Assembly: GCF_947499265.1 (NCBI RefSeq)
Contig: NZ_CANMNK010000004.1
Coordinates: 186,001-250,000 of the forward strand
Reading direction: 5' to 3'
DNA from: an uncultured Roseobacter sp.
GTDB taxonomy: Bacteria; Pseudomonadota; Alphaproteobacteria; Rhodobacterales; Rhodobacteraceae
Length of the DNA: 64,000 bases
Shown here: in pieces, positions 47,272 through 57,397 of the stretch
Numbering within the stretch: position 1 is the first letter of the stretch
How the letters are laid out: every line of letters starts with the position of its first letter
The notes under the pieces: generated by a model
Database searches by the model: none
What the model was told of the DNA's origin: nothing
Seen by the model: only the letters and a program-made list of their open reading frames with translations
Position numbers and translations under genes: made by a program

Positions 47272-47769
47272 TCAGGCACCATTAAGGGCACCGAGGATCA
47301 GATAGAGGGCAAGTGTCATACCAAGGGCGAGGCCCATGGGAAACTTCTTGCCTTGATCCCAGCTTTGCCAGTTCGGTGCCAGCTTTCGCAGCGGTGTATG
47401 CCGCGCGATGCGATGTGTCACAAAGGCCGCCAGGAGTGAGGCCGCCAGCAGGGCGATCACCAATCGCAGATCGCCAAGCGCCACGTAAGGCGCTGATGCG
47501 GCAATGAATTTCGCATCACCCGCCCCCATGGTGCCAGCCGCATTCAGCAAGATGCCAAAGGCGAGCATGATGCCCAGTTGCGCCAACCGCCAGAGGTAGA
47601 CATCAAAGCTGGGCATCGCGATCAGACCCAAAACCGCAAAGACGCCTGCGAGCGCCAGCACGGCCTTGTTGGTGATCTTCATGCGCGAAAGATCCGTATA
47701 GGCCACATAGACGCAAAGCGGCAGCACAAACGGCAGAAACCACCAGGCGGAGTAGGCTGTAATCGCCAT
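47272..47769 (-). CDS. cpaA: A24-family prepilin peptidase
   Basis: A 165-residue membrane aspartic peptidase that processes Flp prepilins. Catalytic aspartates are in YTDLSRMKITN and in the GxGD motif MGAGDAKFIAA. About six hydrophobic segments are present, and the methyltransferase domain of large type-IV prepilin peptidases is absent, as in TadV/CpaA. It starts directly at the end of the TPR gene, so the two are coupled. Its substrates are likely the two pilins at 57.4-57.9 kb. Confidence 0.9.
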   Translation of the reverse strand: MAITAYSAWWFLPFVLPLCVYVAYTDLSRMKITNKAVLALAGVFAVLGLIAMPSFDVYLWRLAQLGIMLAFGILLNAAGTMGAGDAKFIAASAPYVALGDLRLVIALLAASLLAAFVTHRIARHTPLRKLAPNWQSWDQGKKFPMGLALGMTLALYLILGALNGA

Positions 47770-48615
47770 TTAGGTTTCGAGGGCTTCCAGCGCGCGTACT
47801 GCGGCGTCAAAATGCTGCGGGTGCGTCTCAATCGCGTCGCGCAGCAGACCCTTGCCCACGCTCACATCGCCTTGCTTGATCGCCGACAGGGCCATTGTGT
47901 GCAACAGTTGTGCCCGTTCAGATTGATCCATCGGGATCACGGGCAGGTTGTAGTCACGCTGTGCGCCACGGGCCAGAACGAGGTTGTTCTTGGCGGTGAA
48001 AAGCGTTGGGTCTTGACGGATGGCTTCGCCAAAAAGACGCTCGGCCTCTTTGTAGTCGCCGCGTGTGAGCTTGGAATAGCCCCAGTTGTTCAGCACGCCC
48101 GACGGTTTTGTCGTCAGGCCGGTTGCGATCTCGTAGAAGCTGTCGGATTTGGTCCACTCTTCATTGCTGTCAGCCAACATCGCCTCCAAACGGTAGCGGT
48201 TGAAGGTTTCGTGGGTGGGTGGCAGGGCATCAAGTGTTTGCTCTGCCTTGGCCCAATCACCGGTGCGGATCAGCGTATCCGCGAGGTTCACGCTGTCCTC
48301 TGCGGTCGCTTCTTCCATTTCGGTGACTCGCTCCCAGGCAGGTGCGGCTTCGGAGAAGCGTTTCGCACGCACCAGCGAATAGGCCAGTCCGCGCTGCAGG
48401 TCGATGCGATCGGGCTTCTCCTTGGCGGTGCGGCTGAAATAATTCACCGCCTCATTGGGATCCGCGACGGTTAGCATGACATCACTGAGATTGGATTCAT
48501 CGACCACGTTCACGTCCTGAAAGGCACGTTCCACGGTTTCATCGTCTTTTTCGGCGCAGCCTGCGATGAGAACCACACCCGCCAGACAAGCGGACAGAAG
48601 GATAGGGTGGCGCAT
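47770..48615 (-). CDS. tadD: TadD-like TPR lipoprotein
   Basis: A 281-residue lipoprotein (signal with lipobox VLIAGC) built of tetratricopeptide repeats, for example PDRIDLQRGLAYSLVRAKRF, VLNNWGYSKLTRGDYKEAER and LFGEAIRQDPTLFTAKNNLV. TadD in Aggregatibacter is a TPR lipoprotein needed for Flp pilus assembly, thought to help the secretin. It lies 31 bases downstream of a second TPR lipoprotein on the same strand. The name is by position and architecture and is less certain than the family call. Confidence 0.75.
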   Translation of the reverse strand: MRHPILLSACLAGVVLIAGCAEKDDETVERAFQDVNVVDESNLSDVMLTVADPNEAVNYFSRTAKEKPDRIDLQRGLAYSLVRAKRFSEAAPAWERVTEMEEATAEDSVNLADTLIRTGDWAKAEQTLDALPPTHETFNRYRLEAMLADSNEEWTKSDSFYEIATGLTTKPSGVLNNWGYSKLTRGDYKEAERLFGEAIRQDPTLFTAKNNLVLARGAQRDYNLPVIPMDQSERAQLLHTMALSAIKQGDVSVGKGLLRDAIETHPQHFDAAVRALEALET

Positions 48616-48646
48616 TTTGTGCGTCCTTTTACTGCTCTTACCTCAA

Positions 48647-49228
48647 TTATGGCGTCGGACGTATCAGAAATTCACTGCTGCCGCGCCGAACCAACTTATA
48701 GTCGTCGGTTTCAACTCTACTTGTAGCAGAATTTTCAGATTTTGCGAGCGCTAAGCGCAAGTTGTCTCGAATTGCGACACTTTCGCCATTGTCGAGCGCG
48801 AAGGCACGGCGGAATATCTGTTCCGCCTCGGCGGTTTTGCCAGCTTCCATGAGGACGACGCCGAGGTTGTTCCAATCCTCCGGTTGCGCTCCTTCGGTGT
48901 CGATGGCACGTCTGAGCAGGCTTTCAGCCTGACCCAACCGTCCAAGCCCGAGGTTTGCACTGCCCAAGCCGGAGAGGATTTCAGCGTCGATCTTGCCACG
49001 GTCGAGCGCTGCGCGGTTGAAGGCTTTGATCGCCAGTTCGTATTCCCCGGCGGCAATCAGCCGGTGCCCGACCTCAACACCGTCCACGGCCTTTGCGTCA
49101 AGGTCCACGCCGGGCGCGTCAACCTGACCTTCAGGAATGGCATCGCCGCCCGGCGCGCAGGCGGCGAGACTTAGGCTCAGCAAAAGCAAGGCGGCGGGCG
49201 TGCGCACCCGCCAGTGCCTTTTGGTCAT
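48647..49228 (-). CDS. TPR lipoprotein in the Tad cluster
   Basis: A 193-residue lipoprotein (lipobox LSLAAC) with about three TPR units: AGEYELAIKAFNRAALDRGK, SGLGSANLGLGRLGQAESLL and WNNLGVVLMEAGKTAEAEQI. It ends with a charged, non-repeat tail. Its start overlaps the tadC stop. Two consecutive TPR lipoproteins in this cluster suggest a pair acting in pilus assembly; either one could be the functional TadD. Confidence 0.8.
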   Translation of the reverse strand: MTKRHWRVRTPAALLLLSLSLAACAPGGDAIPEGQVDAPGVDLDAKAVDGVEVGHRLIAAGEYELAIKAFNRAALDRGKIDAEILSGLGSANLGLGRLGQAESLLRRAIDTEGAQPEDWNNLGVVLMEAGKTAEAEQIFRRAFALDNGESVAIRDNLRLALAKSENSATSRVETDDYKLVRRGSSEFLIRPTP

Positions 49229-50211
49229 TAAGGTCCGCCCATATTTCCAAGTTGCGTGATGCCATGCGCCGAAGGTCCGACCAGGATGATCAGCAGCGGC
49301 GGCACCGTTAGCATCATTGTTGCAAGGGTCATCTTGGTTGGCAACTTGTTTGCGGCCTCTTCGGCGCGCATCACACGTTTATCCCGCATCTCGGCGGCAT
49401 AGACCCGCAAGGCCTCGGCGATGGAGGTCCCGAAAGTGGCCGACTGAACCAGCACGGTCACGAAGGAGGACACATCCTGTACGCCGCAGCGCTCACCCAT
49501 ATCGTTCAGAACGGTTGTCTTGTCCTTACCGGCCTTCATTTCATAGGCAACCATATCAAATTCCTGCGCCAGCGCGGGGTAGGAGGCGTGCAGTTCACGC
49601 GCAACCCGTACGATGCTCTGGTCCAGGGACTGGCCTGCTTCCACACAGACCAGCATCATGTCGAGGCTGTCTGGAAAACCTTGGGTGATCTCTTCCTTGC
49701 GCATATCGATGCGGCGCGTAATCCAGTAGGTGGGCAGGTAGTAGCCGCAGAAACCGGGCACGACGAAATAGATCATCATCTTGTTGCTGCTGAAGCCCTC
49801 GCCGCCATCCAGCAGGATGAGGTAGATGAAGGCACCCAGAATGCCCAGAATGCCCAGGGCGAACTGCGCGAAGTGAAAGAACCGGACCGCGTCCTTGCTC
49901 TGGTACCCGGCCTGACGCAGTTGCAACTGCTTCTTGCTCAGCTCGGCAACGTCTTTCGGCTCCAGGAAGCTTGCGAATTTTTGCAACTGCTCGTTGCGTT
50001 CGCCCTGGCGCAGCCGTTGTTGTGGCTCTTTTGAAGCGTCGGGAGTCTGGACCGATCTTTTCAGCTTGGCCATCGGATCTTCGGGCTGATTGAGCATCAG
50101 CGCGACGGTCACGGCGACCATGATCAGGCCAACGGTGCCCAGCAGGATCATCGGCCCCAAGGGGCCCAGAAGATCGACAATCATGGTGTTTACAGACTTC
50201 AGCATTTCCAT
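49228..50211 (-). CDS. tadC: Tad pilus inner-membrane platform protein TadC
   Basis: A 327-residue GspF-type membrane protein. The N-terminal helix (GPMILLGTVGLIMVAVTVAL), central helices (FAQFALGILGILGAFIYLIL) and the T2SSF domain with GFPDSLDMMLVCVEAGQSLD (in parts) match TadC. It would form, with TadB, the platform coupling the CpaF ATPase to pilin polymerisation. It is separated by 12 bases from tadB and is translationally coupled to the following TPR gene. Confidence 0.92.
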   Translation of the reverse strand: MEMLKSVNTMIVDLLGPLGPMILLGTVGLIMVAVTVALMLNQPEDPMAKLKRSVQTPDASKEPQQRLRQGERNEQLQKFASFLEPKDVAELSKKQLQLRQAGYQSKDAVRFFHFAQFALGILGILGAFIYLILLDGGEGFSSNKMMIYFVVPGFCGYYLPTYWITRRIDMRKEEITQGFPDSLDMMLVCVEAGQSLDQSIVRVARELHASYPALAQEFDMVAYEMKAGKDKTTVLNDMGERCGVQDVSSFVTVLVQSATFGTSIAEALRVYAAEMRDKRVMRAEEAANKLPTKMTLATMMLTVPPLLIILVGPSAHGITQLGNMGGP

Positions 50212-50223
50212 TGGATCAGTTCC

Positions 50224-51186
50224 TTACACCTTGATGTCGGTCAGAATGCGCATGACCAAGAGGTTCAGCGCGAGCAGAATGCCCACCACGAAACAGGCCG
50301 GAATGAACCATGCGTGGTCGCGCACCTCATCGTAGTAATTCGGATCGCCGATGTTGATGACGATTAAGGCCACAACCGGGAAACCCGACAGGAACTTGCC
50401 TGACCATTTGGCCTCGGCCGTGATGGCTTTCACCCGACGGAAAAGGCGGAAACGGGCGCGGATGACCTTGGCCAGACCGGCCAGAATTTCTGCGAGGTTA
50501 CCACCAGAGGTCTGCTGAATGGTCACGGCGACCGCAAGGAACCGCAAGTCCTGCATGTCCAGACGTTCCGCCATTTCCTTGAGCGCATCGCCCACGTCAC
50601 GGCCGTAAGCGGCCTCATCCGCGATCATCCCGAATTCCGAGGCCAGAGGGTCCTGAACCTCTTTGGCGACGATCTGAACAGCGGAGGTAAAGGGGTGCCC
50701 CACGCGCAGGGAGCGCACCATGAGTTCGACCGCATCGGGCAGTTGTTCTTCGATCATCGACATGCGTTTGTTGGCCTTGGCGGAGACCCAGAAGTATACC
50801 GCACCCACACCAATACCGACGGAGAGAAGGGCACGCACCCCAACCTCGGTCTGTGTGCCGACGGTCAGACCCATGAAGGCCACGCCGCCCAAAAGCGCCA
50901 TGATCATGATCAACTGGCGCGGGGTGAATGCAATCGCGGCTTTCTGCGCTTTTTCTCCCAGAAGCGAATAGAGCGGGATCGAGCGCGATTTCATGTGCTG
51001 CTGCATTTCCTTGCGCAGCTTTTCGAGCACTTCCTCGCGGCCATTGCCCTTGTCGAGCATTTCCAACCGGCGGTTGACGCGGCTGTTGAGGCTGATGGAT
51101 TTGCCGAAGGTGACAAGATAGAGACCTTCAACCAGCGCCAGCACGCCAATGAAGATCAAGCCATAGATAATTGGTTCTGCACTCAT
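50224..51186 (-). CDS. tadB: Tad pilus inner-membrane platform protein TadB
   Basis: A 320-residue GspF-type membrane protein paired with TadC. It has an N-terminal helix (IIYGLIFIGVLALVEGLYLV), two central helices and the T2SSF domain with LPDAVELMVRSLRVGHPFTS and a C-terminal helix pair ending FVVGILLALNLLVMRILTDI. It follows cpaF by 11 bases and precedes tadC by 12 bases. Confidence 0.93.
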   Translation of the reverse strand: MSAEPIIYGLIFIGVLALVEGLYLVTFGKSISLNSRVNRRLEMLDKGNGREEVLEKLRKEMQQHMKSRSIPLYSLLGEKAQKAAIAFTPRQLIMIMALLGGVAFMGLTVGTQTEVGVRALLSVGIGVGAVYFWVSAKANKRMSMIEEQLPDAVELMVRSLRVGHPFTSAVQIVAKEVQDPLASEFGMIADEAAYGRDVGDALKEMAERLDMQDLRFLAVAVTIQQTSGGNLAEILAGLAKVIRARFRLFRRVKAITAEAKWSGKFLSGFPVVALIVINIGDPNYYDEVRDHAWFIPACFVVGILLALNLLVMRILTDIKV

Positions 51187-51197
51187 AATCCTGATCC

Positions 51198-52634
<1,437 letters not shown>

Positions 52635-52654
52635 GCGCGGTTTCCTTTGCGGGA

Positions 52655-53887
52655 TCAGGCCGCCTTGGCGTCGTTACTGTTGAGTTCGTGAATGGAGGCC
52701 GCCAGCTTCTGAATTTCGCGCCGCAGCGGGTTCTTGGGCGCGGATTCCGCGAGTGGCAGACCATGGTCCGCCCCCTGCGTAATGGGTTTGCCACCATCCG
52801 GCATATGCACGTCGATGGAAATGCCCAGGCTTTCCGCCATGCGTTTCACCCGGGCCTTACCACTAAGGTCGGTAAATTTCGGCGCGCGGTTCATGACGTA
52901 GCGCAGCTTTTCCACGGGCAGCTCTTCGGCCTGCAACGCACGTTTGAAACGCAGCGTGTTCTGGGCGCAGCGCATGTCCAGTTCAACGGTTGCGAAATAT
53001 ACGTGAGCGGCGCTGAGCACCGCTTCGGACCAGCTCACCAGCGTGGAGGGCATGTCGATGACGACATAATCGAAGTGTCGACGCGCCATGGAGAGCACCC
53101 GGTTCACATCCTCGGAGGTGATCAGGTCAAGTGGCAACATCTCCATCGGCGCCGTAAGTACCTGTAACTTATCCTGAAACGTCAGCAGAGACTGACCAAA
53201 AATCTCATCATCCATGCCTTCGGTATCGGACAGCATGTCGTAGACGACCTCGCGGCGCGGCAGGTCGAGGAAGGTCGCCACCGCACCAAATTGCAGATCG
53301 AGATCCAGCATGCACACGCTTGGGCCGCCTTCTTTTTCCGCCGTGGCCAATTCCCAGGCCAGGTTGACGCCAAGCGTGGTTGCCCCGGTGCCGCCGGCCA
53401 ACCCGTGTACGACAATCACAGCGCCTTCTTTTTGGCTGTCGGATTTCAGTGCCGGGGCGGCAGCCGAAGCGGAGACTGCGGCATCCTGCGCCCGGACACG
53501 CTCAATGGCTTCGCCCAATTCATTTTCGGGGAGCGGGTAGGGGACAAATTCATCGGCACCCTGACGCAGCAGGGAGTGCAGGGAGGCGGGCGTGACGTCT
53601 TCCGCGATCAGAATGACCTTGATGTTGCGCGATTTGGCCTGGGTGATGATCTCGCCCATCAGGCCGAGGTTGTCCTCATCCGCCTCGTCAATGGCAAGTG
53701 CAACGAATTCAAGGGCTTGCGCTTCTGGTTGTCCAAAAAATGCGAGAGCTTCGGCAAAGCCCAGGTCGCCCCAGCTTTCCCCAAGAGCCAACTCCATGTC
53801 CTCGATCAGAAGATCGAAGTTCTGTACATCGCGACTGACCGTGCAGGCGACGATAAGGGATGTATCTGGTTGCGGCATTGTGCTCAT
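52655..53887 (-). CDS. cpaE: Tad pilus localisation protein CpaE (TadZ)
   Basis: A 410-residue protein with an N-terminal receiver-like domain (SLIVACTVSRDVQNFDLLIE; LIAEDVTPASLHSLLRQGA) and a ParA/MinD-like ATPase domain. CpaE directs pilus machinery to its site in the cell. The P-loop is degenerate: HGLAGGTGATTLGVNLA lacks the canonical lysines, a deviation known in CpaE proteins. The start at 53887 (MSTMPQPD) is chosen; the ATGs at 53911 and 53878 are alternatives. A 240-base gap with a terminator separates it from the lipoprotein upstream, so it may have its own promoter. Confidence 0.88.
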   Translation of the reverse strand: MSTMPQPDTSLIVACTVSRDVQNFDLLIEDMELALGESWGDLGFAEALAFFGQPEAQALEFVALAIDEADEDNLGLMGEIITQAKSRNIKVILIAEDVTPASLHSLLRQGADEFVPYPLPENELGEAIERVRAQDAAVSASAAAPALKSDSQKEGAVIVVHGLAGGTGATTLGVNLAWELATAEKEGGPSVCMLDLDLQFGAVATFLDLPRREVVYDMLSDTEGMDDEIFGQSLLTFQDKLQVLTAPMEMLPLDLITSEDVNRVLSMARRHFDYVVIDMPSTLVSWSEAVLSAAHVYFATVELDMRCAQNTLRFKRALQAEELPVEKLRYVMNRAPKFTDLSGKARVKRMAESLGISIDVHMPDGGKPITQGADHGLPLAESAPKNPLRREIQKLAASIHELNSNDAKAA

Positions 53888-54127
53888 TGCCTCGTCTTCC
53901 TTTATGTTCAAAGGGCGAGGCAGAGCTGTAGAGGAATGATTTTTATATTACCCCAACGTCCCCTGCGACCGCCCGTGCCCGGCTTTTCGGCCGGACATAA
54001 GTGTCCCATTAGAGGGAAAGTCGCAGTGAACTTGGGCGAGATTAGGGCTTAATCCGCCCAATTGTTGGGTATCTAGACACAATAACCACGTTTGACCGTG
54101 GATTTGTAAAAGTAGAGCCAGTTGGCT
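53888..54127. other. 240-base gap inside the Tad locus
   Basis: No gene is seen here. Next to the lipoprotein stop lies the terminator at 54111-54132, and a second small hairpin, CCACG-TTTGAC-CGTGG, is at 54086-54101. The remaining stretch up to cpaE should carry a promoter for cpaE-cpaF-tadBC, though no confident hexamers were identified. Confidence 0.5.
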
Positions 54128-54132
54128 CTACT
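54111..54132 (-). terminator. intrinsic terminator after the Tad lipoprotein gene
   Basis: AGTAGAGCC (54111-54119) and GGCTCTACT (54124-54132) form a perfect 9-bp stem with a 4-base loop that includes the stop codon of the lipoprotein gene. On the minus strand it is followed by TTTTAC. It should end part of the transcription from the cpaB-cpaC side. Confidence 0.75.
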
Positions 54133-54520
54133 CTGCTTCGGCGTCTTCCGTGATGGTTTTTTGCGTCGCGCTTTCTACGTATTCACGGTAGATGACTTCC
54201 GCATATTTTCCGTCGAGACGACCGTCACAATGGATCCGGTAGACCGGGTTGGACGTCGTGCTTGAGGGATCGAGAACGACGACCGGATCCCCGACCGTGC
54301 CCAGCTTGCCGCCTGCTTTACCGGCACCAAAGCCGCTTGTCTTGCAGGTCTGAGCGACCATGTTCTGCATTGTTGCCGTCCCGAACTCGCCGCTGTCTAC
54401 CTGTGCGCCAGCTTCGCGAAACCACTGCCCGCCGCTGCCTTGTTCGCCGCAGGCCGCCAGCGTGGCAAGACCGGCCAGCAAAGCAATTGCGCGGGATTTT
54501 TGATATGTCAGGCGTTCCAT
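54128..54520 (-). CDS. small lipoprotein in the CpaD position of the Tad locus
   Basis: A 130-residue lipoprotein (lipobox LATLAAC) of unknown function. The mature part has EAGAQVDSGEFGTATMQNM and PVYRIHCDGRLDGKYAEVIY. CpaD pilus-biogenesis lipoproteins occupy this position in Caulobacter-type loci, but they are longer, and I see no CpaD motif, so that name is not used. It follows cpaC by four bases, so the two are coupled, and it carries its own terminator at the stop. It could be an assembly partner of the secretin. Confidence 0.78.
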   Translation of the reverse strand: MERLTYQKSRAIALLAGLATLAACGEQGSGGQWFREAGAQVDSGEFGTATMQNMVAQTCKTSGFGAGKAGGKLGTVGDPVVVLDPSSTTSNPVYRIHCDGRLDGKYAEVIYREYVESATQKTITEDAEAE

Positions 54521-54524
54521 CCTA

Positions 54525-55949
54525 TCACTCCATCACATAGCCATAGGAACCGCTGAAGTCTTGCTTGGCGACTTCGCCGGCTGCACCCTTGCGGGGCGCA
54601 TTGGCATTTCGGGTGGTCCGGCCAAAGAGGAAGAGATCCTGTTCGGTCGGTGGCTTGATCCGGTCGGTTGGCAAGGCCAGCGCTTCGCCGCGTGTCGGAG
54701 AGACCAGATGTGCTGTAATGATGATCACCAATTCCGTCTGGCTGCGCTGGTAGTCTGCGCTGCGGAAGAGGGCACCCAAAATCGGCACATCGCCGATCCA
54801 TGGCAGTTGCGACGACTGATCGGTGAAGTCATCCTGCAAAAGCCCAGCAATTGCAAAGCTTTCGCCGTCGCGCATCTCAACCGTTGTTGCTGTTTCGCGA
54901 CGCGAGAAGGCGTCAAGTTCGAAGCCGTTGCCGAGCGAAACACCATTGGACGGGTCAATCGCGGAGACCGCAGCTGAAAGCTGCAGATTGATCAGGTCCT
55001 GATCTACGACGCGCGGTACGAAGTTCAGTTCAACACCGAAAGGTTTGAATTCCACGCTGATTGTGTCGTTGTCTTGCGCCACCGGAACCGGATATTCGCC
55101 ACCCGCCAGGAAGTTTGCTTCCTGTCCTGACAGTGCAACCAGGTTTGGTTCCGCCAAAGTACGTACCGCACCCTTGCGCTCCAGCGCTTCGAGCAACAGG
55201 CCAACCTGCACGGATCCAACGTTAAATCCAAAGAGGGCCGCGCCAAAGTTTTCGTTGCCGGCGGGAATATTCCCGGCAAGTGAGTTGGCAACACTGCCGG
55301 CGGTGTTTGTCGTGCCGATCCCTGCCTGCGCGTCGGTGCCGCCCAAGGCCAGCGAGGAGCTGAGCGACTTGGAGACGGTGCGGTTCATCTCGGCAAAGCG
55401 CACTTTCAACATAACCTGTTGAACACCACCGACGCTCATCAGGTTTGAGACCCGATCAGGTGCATAGCGCTGCGCCAAATCCAGCGCCTTTTGCAACCGC
55501 TGGACACTTGAGACCGTCCCGGAAAGCACGATCCCGTCATTTGCGGTGCGAACCTCTACCCTTTCACCAGGCAGGATTTGTCCGAGACGTTCCTTGAATT
55601 CGGTGACATCCGGCGCGACCCGCACCTCCACGTTGGTGATCAACTGCCCGGTTGCATCAAGCAGCGTCAGCGTCGTCATCCCGGGCGTTTTACCCAGAAC
55701 ATAGATGCTGCGATCCGACAGCGACGAAATATCGGCAATGCCTGGATTGGCAATGCTGAGTTCCGCAAAGGGGATTTCGCTTTCAACAACAACCGCGCGA
55801 TTCATCGGCACGGCGAGTGTTTTATTGGTGCCCTTGGTGACCACACGTAATGTGTCTGCCTGTGCCGTGACCGGCGCGGTAAACGCCAGCGGTGACACGC
55901 TGAGTGTCAGCCCCAGAAGGGCCGCCTTAAACATTCCAACAATTTTCAT
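54525..55949 (-). CDS. cpaC: Tad pilus secretin CpaC (RcpA)
   Basis: A 474-residue outer-membrane secretin through which the pilus exits. It has a signal peptide (GMFKAALLGLTLSVSPLAFT), an N-terminal pilus/BON-type domain (KTLAVPMNRAVVVESEIPFA), the segment GIVLSGTVSSVQRLQKALDL, and the secretin domain with VGLLLEALERKGAVRTLAEP, LSGQEANFLAGGEYPVPV and ATTVEMRDGESFAIAGLLQD. The end carries VPILGALFRSADYQRSQTEL, typical of secretins. A 195-base gap with a terminator separates it from cpaB, so a separate promoter is likely. Confidence 0.94.
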   Translation of the reverse strand: MKIVGMFKAALLGLTLSVSPLAFTAPVTAQADTLRVVTKGTNKTLAVPMNRAVVVESEIPFAELSIANPGIADISSLSDRSIYVLGKTPGMTTLTLLDATGQLITNVEVRVAPDVTEFKERLGQILPGERVEVRTANDGIVLSGTVSSVQRLQKALDLAQRYAPDRVSNLMSVGGVQQVMLKVRFAEMNRTVSKSLSSSLALGGTDAQAGIGTTNTAGSVANSLAGNIPAGNENFGAALFGFNVGSVQVGLLLEALERKGAVRTLAEPNLVALSGQEANFLAGGEYPVPVAQDNDTISVEFKPFGVELNFVPRVVDQDLINLQLSAAVSAIDPSNGVSLGNGFELDAFSRRETATTVEMRDGESFAIAGLLQDDFTDQSSQLPWIGDVPILGALFRSADYQRSQTELVIIITAHLVSPTRGEALALPTDRIKPPTEQDLFLFGRTTRNANAPRKGAAGEVAKQDFSGSYGYVME

Positions 55950-56097
55950 GTGACCTGCCCTTTTTGATCACGCCTCGGTTTCGGGTCTTAATGCCCGCAT
56001 AGATGGTACTGTGCGCCGGTTTTGATTTTTTTGCAAGAATCAATGGGTTCTGAGGTTTGCTTTATGTGGATAAATGGCAACAGGGGGCAAAGGCAAA

Positions 56098-56121
56098 GGC
56101 GCCGCAGGGGTCTGCAGCGCC
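56098..56121 (-). terminator. intrinsic terminator after cpaB
   Basis: GGCGCCGCAG (56098-56107) and CTGCAGCGCC (56112-56121) pair with one mismatch over a GGGT loop. On the minus strand it is followed by TTTGCCTTTG, 23 bases past the cpaB stop, which suits a partial terminator between cpaB and cpaC. Confidence 0.7.
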
Positions 56122-56143
56122 TCTCTAAAACGTTGGTTTTGCT

Positions 56144-56992
56144 TTAGTTTGTGCAAGGGATCGGGATCGAGACGACCTCCGCCCCGCGGCGGGTTCTGAT
56201 GCTACACTCGCGCTTTTTCTCAGCGATCGGGGCAGGAGCAGCTTCTTTGAGACCCAAGAGGGAGACCTGATCCACCTCGATTTCCGACAATTGCGTGTCG
56301 TCACCAGCGCCAACCAGCGACAAGGACAGCTTGCCGGTTGACTGTGCTTGTGCCAGCGCCGCAACCTGGTTGGGATTGACCGCGACCGTCACAGTGCGCG
56401 CAATCTGTGCGCTGCTGAGTTCAGCATCGTTCTGGTCAACCGCGATCAGGCTCACCGCGGATTCGATCAGTTTCGTGACCTCGCCAGCATCGGGCCCGAT
56501 ATTGATGCTCCCGGTCCAATAGATGTCTACGCGGTCACCCGGGCGCAGAAAGCCCGAAACACCGCTCGCAACATCCACACGGATGGCAAAGGCCCGCATG
56601 CCTCTTTCCAGTCGCGTGGTCAGACCGATGTCTTCACCGGGTTCGGTCACCTTGACCTCCATGATGGCTTCGTCTTTTTCCATCGCGCGCATGATCAGTC
56701 GAACTTCTTCTTCATCCTCTGGGAAGATCACCGCCATGTCGCTGAAAGTGCCCTCAGGAATTGCCGTTTGCGGCCATGCAACCGCGCGAACGTCCTCTTC
56801 TTTGAGGACCTCACCGTATTTCAGGGGCCGGTTTGCGACGTAAACAGTCTGCGTCGGCACCACCGCTTTTTGATTTTGCTGCGCGCGGGCCAATTCAGCC
56901 TGATACGCGCCGATGTAGTTTTTTGCCATGTATACAGCGCCGCCAGCGAGCGCCATGCCGGCCACAAGCACCAGTCCGAATATCATTCGCAT
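56144..56992 (-). CDS. cpaB: Tad pilus assembly protein CpaB (RcpC)
   Basis: A 282-residue protein with an N-terminal membrane anchor (MIFGLVLVAGMALAGGAVYM), a SAF-type domain (VYVANRPLKYGEVLKEEDVR, in parts, to TTRLERGMRAFAIRVDVASGV) and a C-terminal RcpC-like part with SVSLIAVDQNDAELSSAQ. RcpC/CpaB helps form the secretin complex or periplasmic part. It is preceded by a 405-base gap to the pilin genes and ends at a terminator, so it is probably its own transcript. Confidence 0.9.
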   Translation of the reverse strand: MRMIFGLVLVAGMALAGGAVYMAKNYIGAYQAELARAQQNQKAVVPTQTVYVANRPLKYGEVLKEEDVRAVAWPQTAIPEGTFSDMAVIFPEDEEEVRLIMRAMEKDEAIMEVKVTEPGEDIGLTTRLERGMRAFAIRVDVASGVSGFLRPGDRVDIYWTGSINIGPDAGEVTKLIESAVSLIAVDQNDAELSSAQIARTVTVAVNPNQVAALAQAQSTGKLSLSLVGAGDDTQLSEIEVDQVSLLGLKEAAPAPIAEKKRECSIRTRRGAEVVSIPIPCTN

Positions 56993-57181
56993 AATCTTAA
57001 CCTCGTAGATCGCATAGCCCGATGAAAACCCGCGCTAATTCCATGATAAACTGTCATTCGATTGTGGCATTTTCGGGATTAACCCATGACCAAGGCGCGG
57101 CTTTTTCCCCGGTATCGCAACAATCAGAAGTATTTTTTCGAACCGGTGACAGACGTTTGGATGCGAAAAGCCCGAACACGT

Positions 57182-57196
57182 CTCCAAAATTTGGAG
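57182..57196. promoter_or_regulatory. perfect 15-base palindrome in the cpaB leader
   Basis: CTCCAAA-A-TTTGGAG is a 7-1-7 perfect inverted repeat about 190 bases upstream of cpaB on the minus strand. It could be an operator for pilus assembly genes; no regulator is identified. Confidence 0.4.
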
Positions 57197-57340
57197 GGTG
57201 ACGCCTCATTAAAACCCTGGGGTCATACAAGGCGGTAGGGGCGGTGGCTCTGAGCGCAGTATGCGGAACGGCTGGCAATGAATCTATGCCAATTCCCTGT
57301 GGTGATTTGAGGAAACGCGAGATTGCTCTGACGAACAAGA

Positions 57341-57372
57341 GGGGCCGCGTTCTGAGAATAGAATGCGGCCCC
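57341..57372 (-). terminator. intrinsic terminator after Flp pilin 1
   Basis: GGGGCCGCGTTCT (57341-57353) pairs with AGAATGCGGCCCC (57360-57372), 13 bp with one G-U, around a 6-base loop. It lies 26 bases past the pilin stop on the minus strand. It is clearly related in sequence to the hairpin after pilin 2. Confidence 0.85.
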
Positions 57373-57397
57373 CAAGCTACATTATCCTGACTGAAGA

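Larger units (their letters stand above)
56993..57397. other. 405-base gap between the pilins and cpaB
   Basis: No supported gene; the only long open frame lacks a ribosome binding site and family features. It contains the terminator for pilin 1 (57341-57372), a perfect palindrome (57182-57196), and must hold the cpaB promoter, whose elements I could not define. Confidence 0.55.

Noticed and set aside
54128-54520. cpaD assignment
   Set aside because: Position fits, but the protein is too short and no CpaD motif could be seen.
57054-57338. 94-codon minus-strand frame in the pilin-cpaB gap
   Set aside because: No ribosome binding site, atypical codon use, and it has no recognisable family features.
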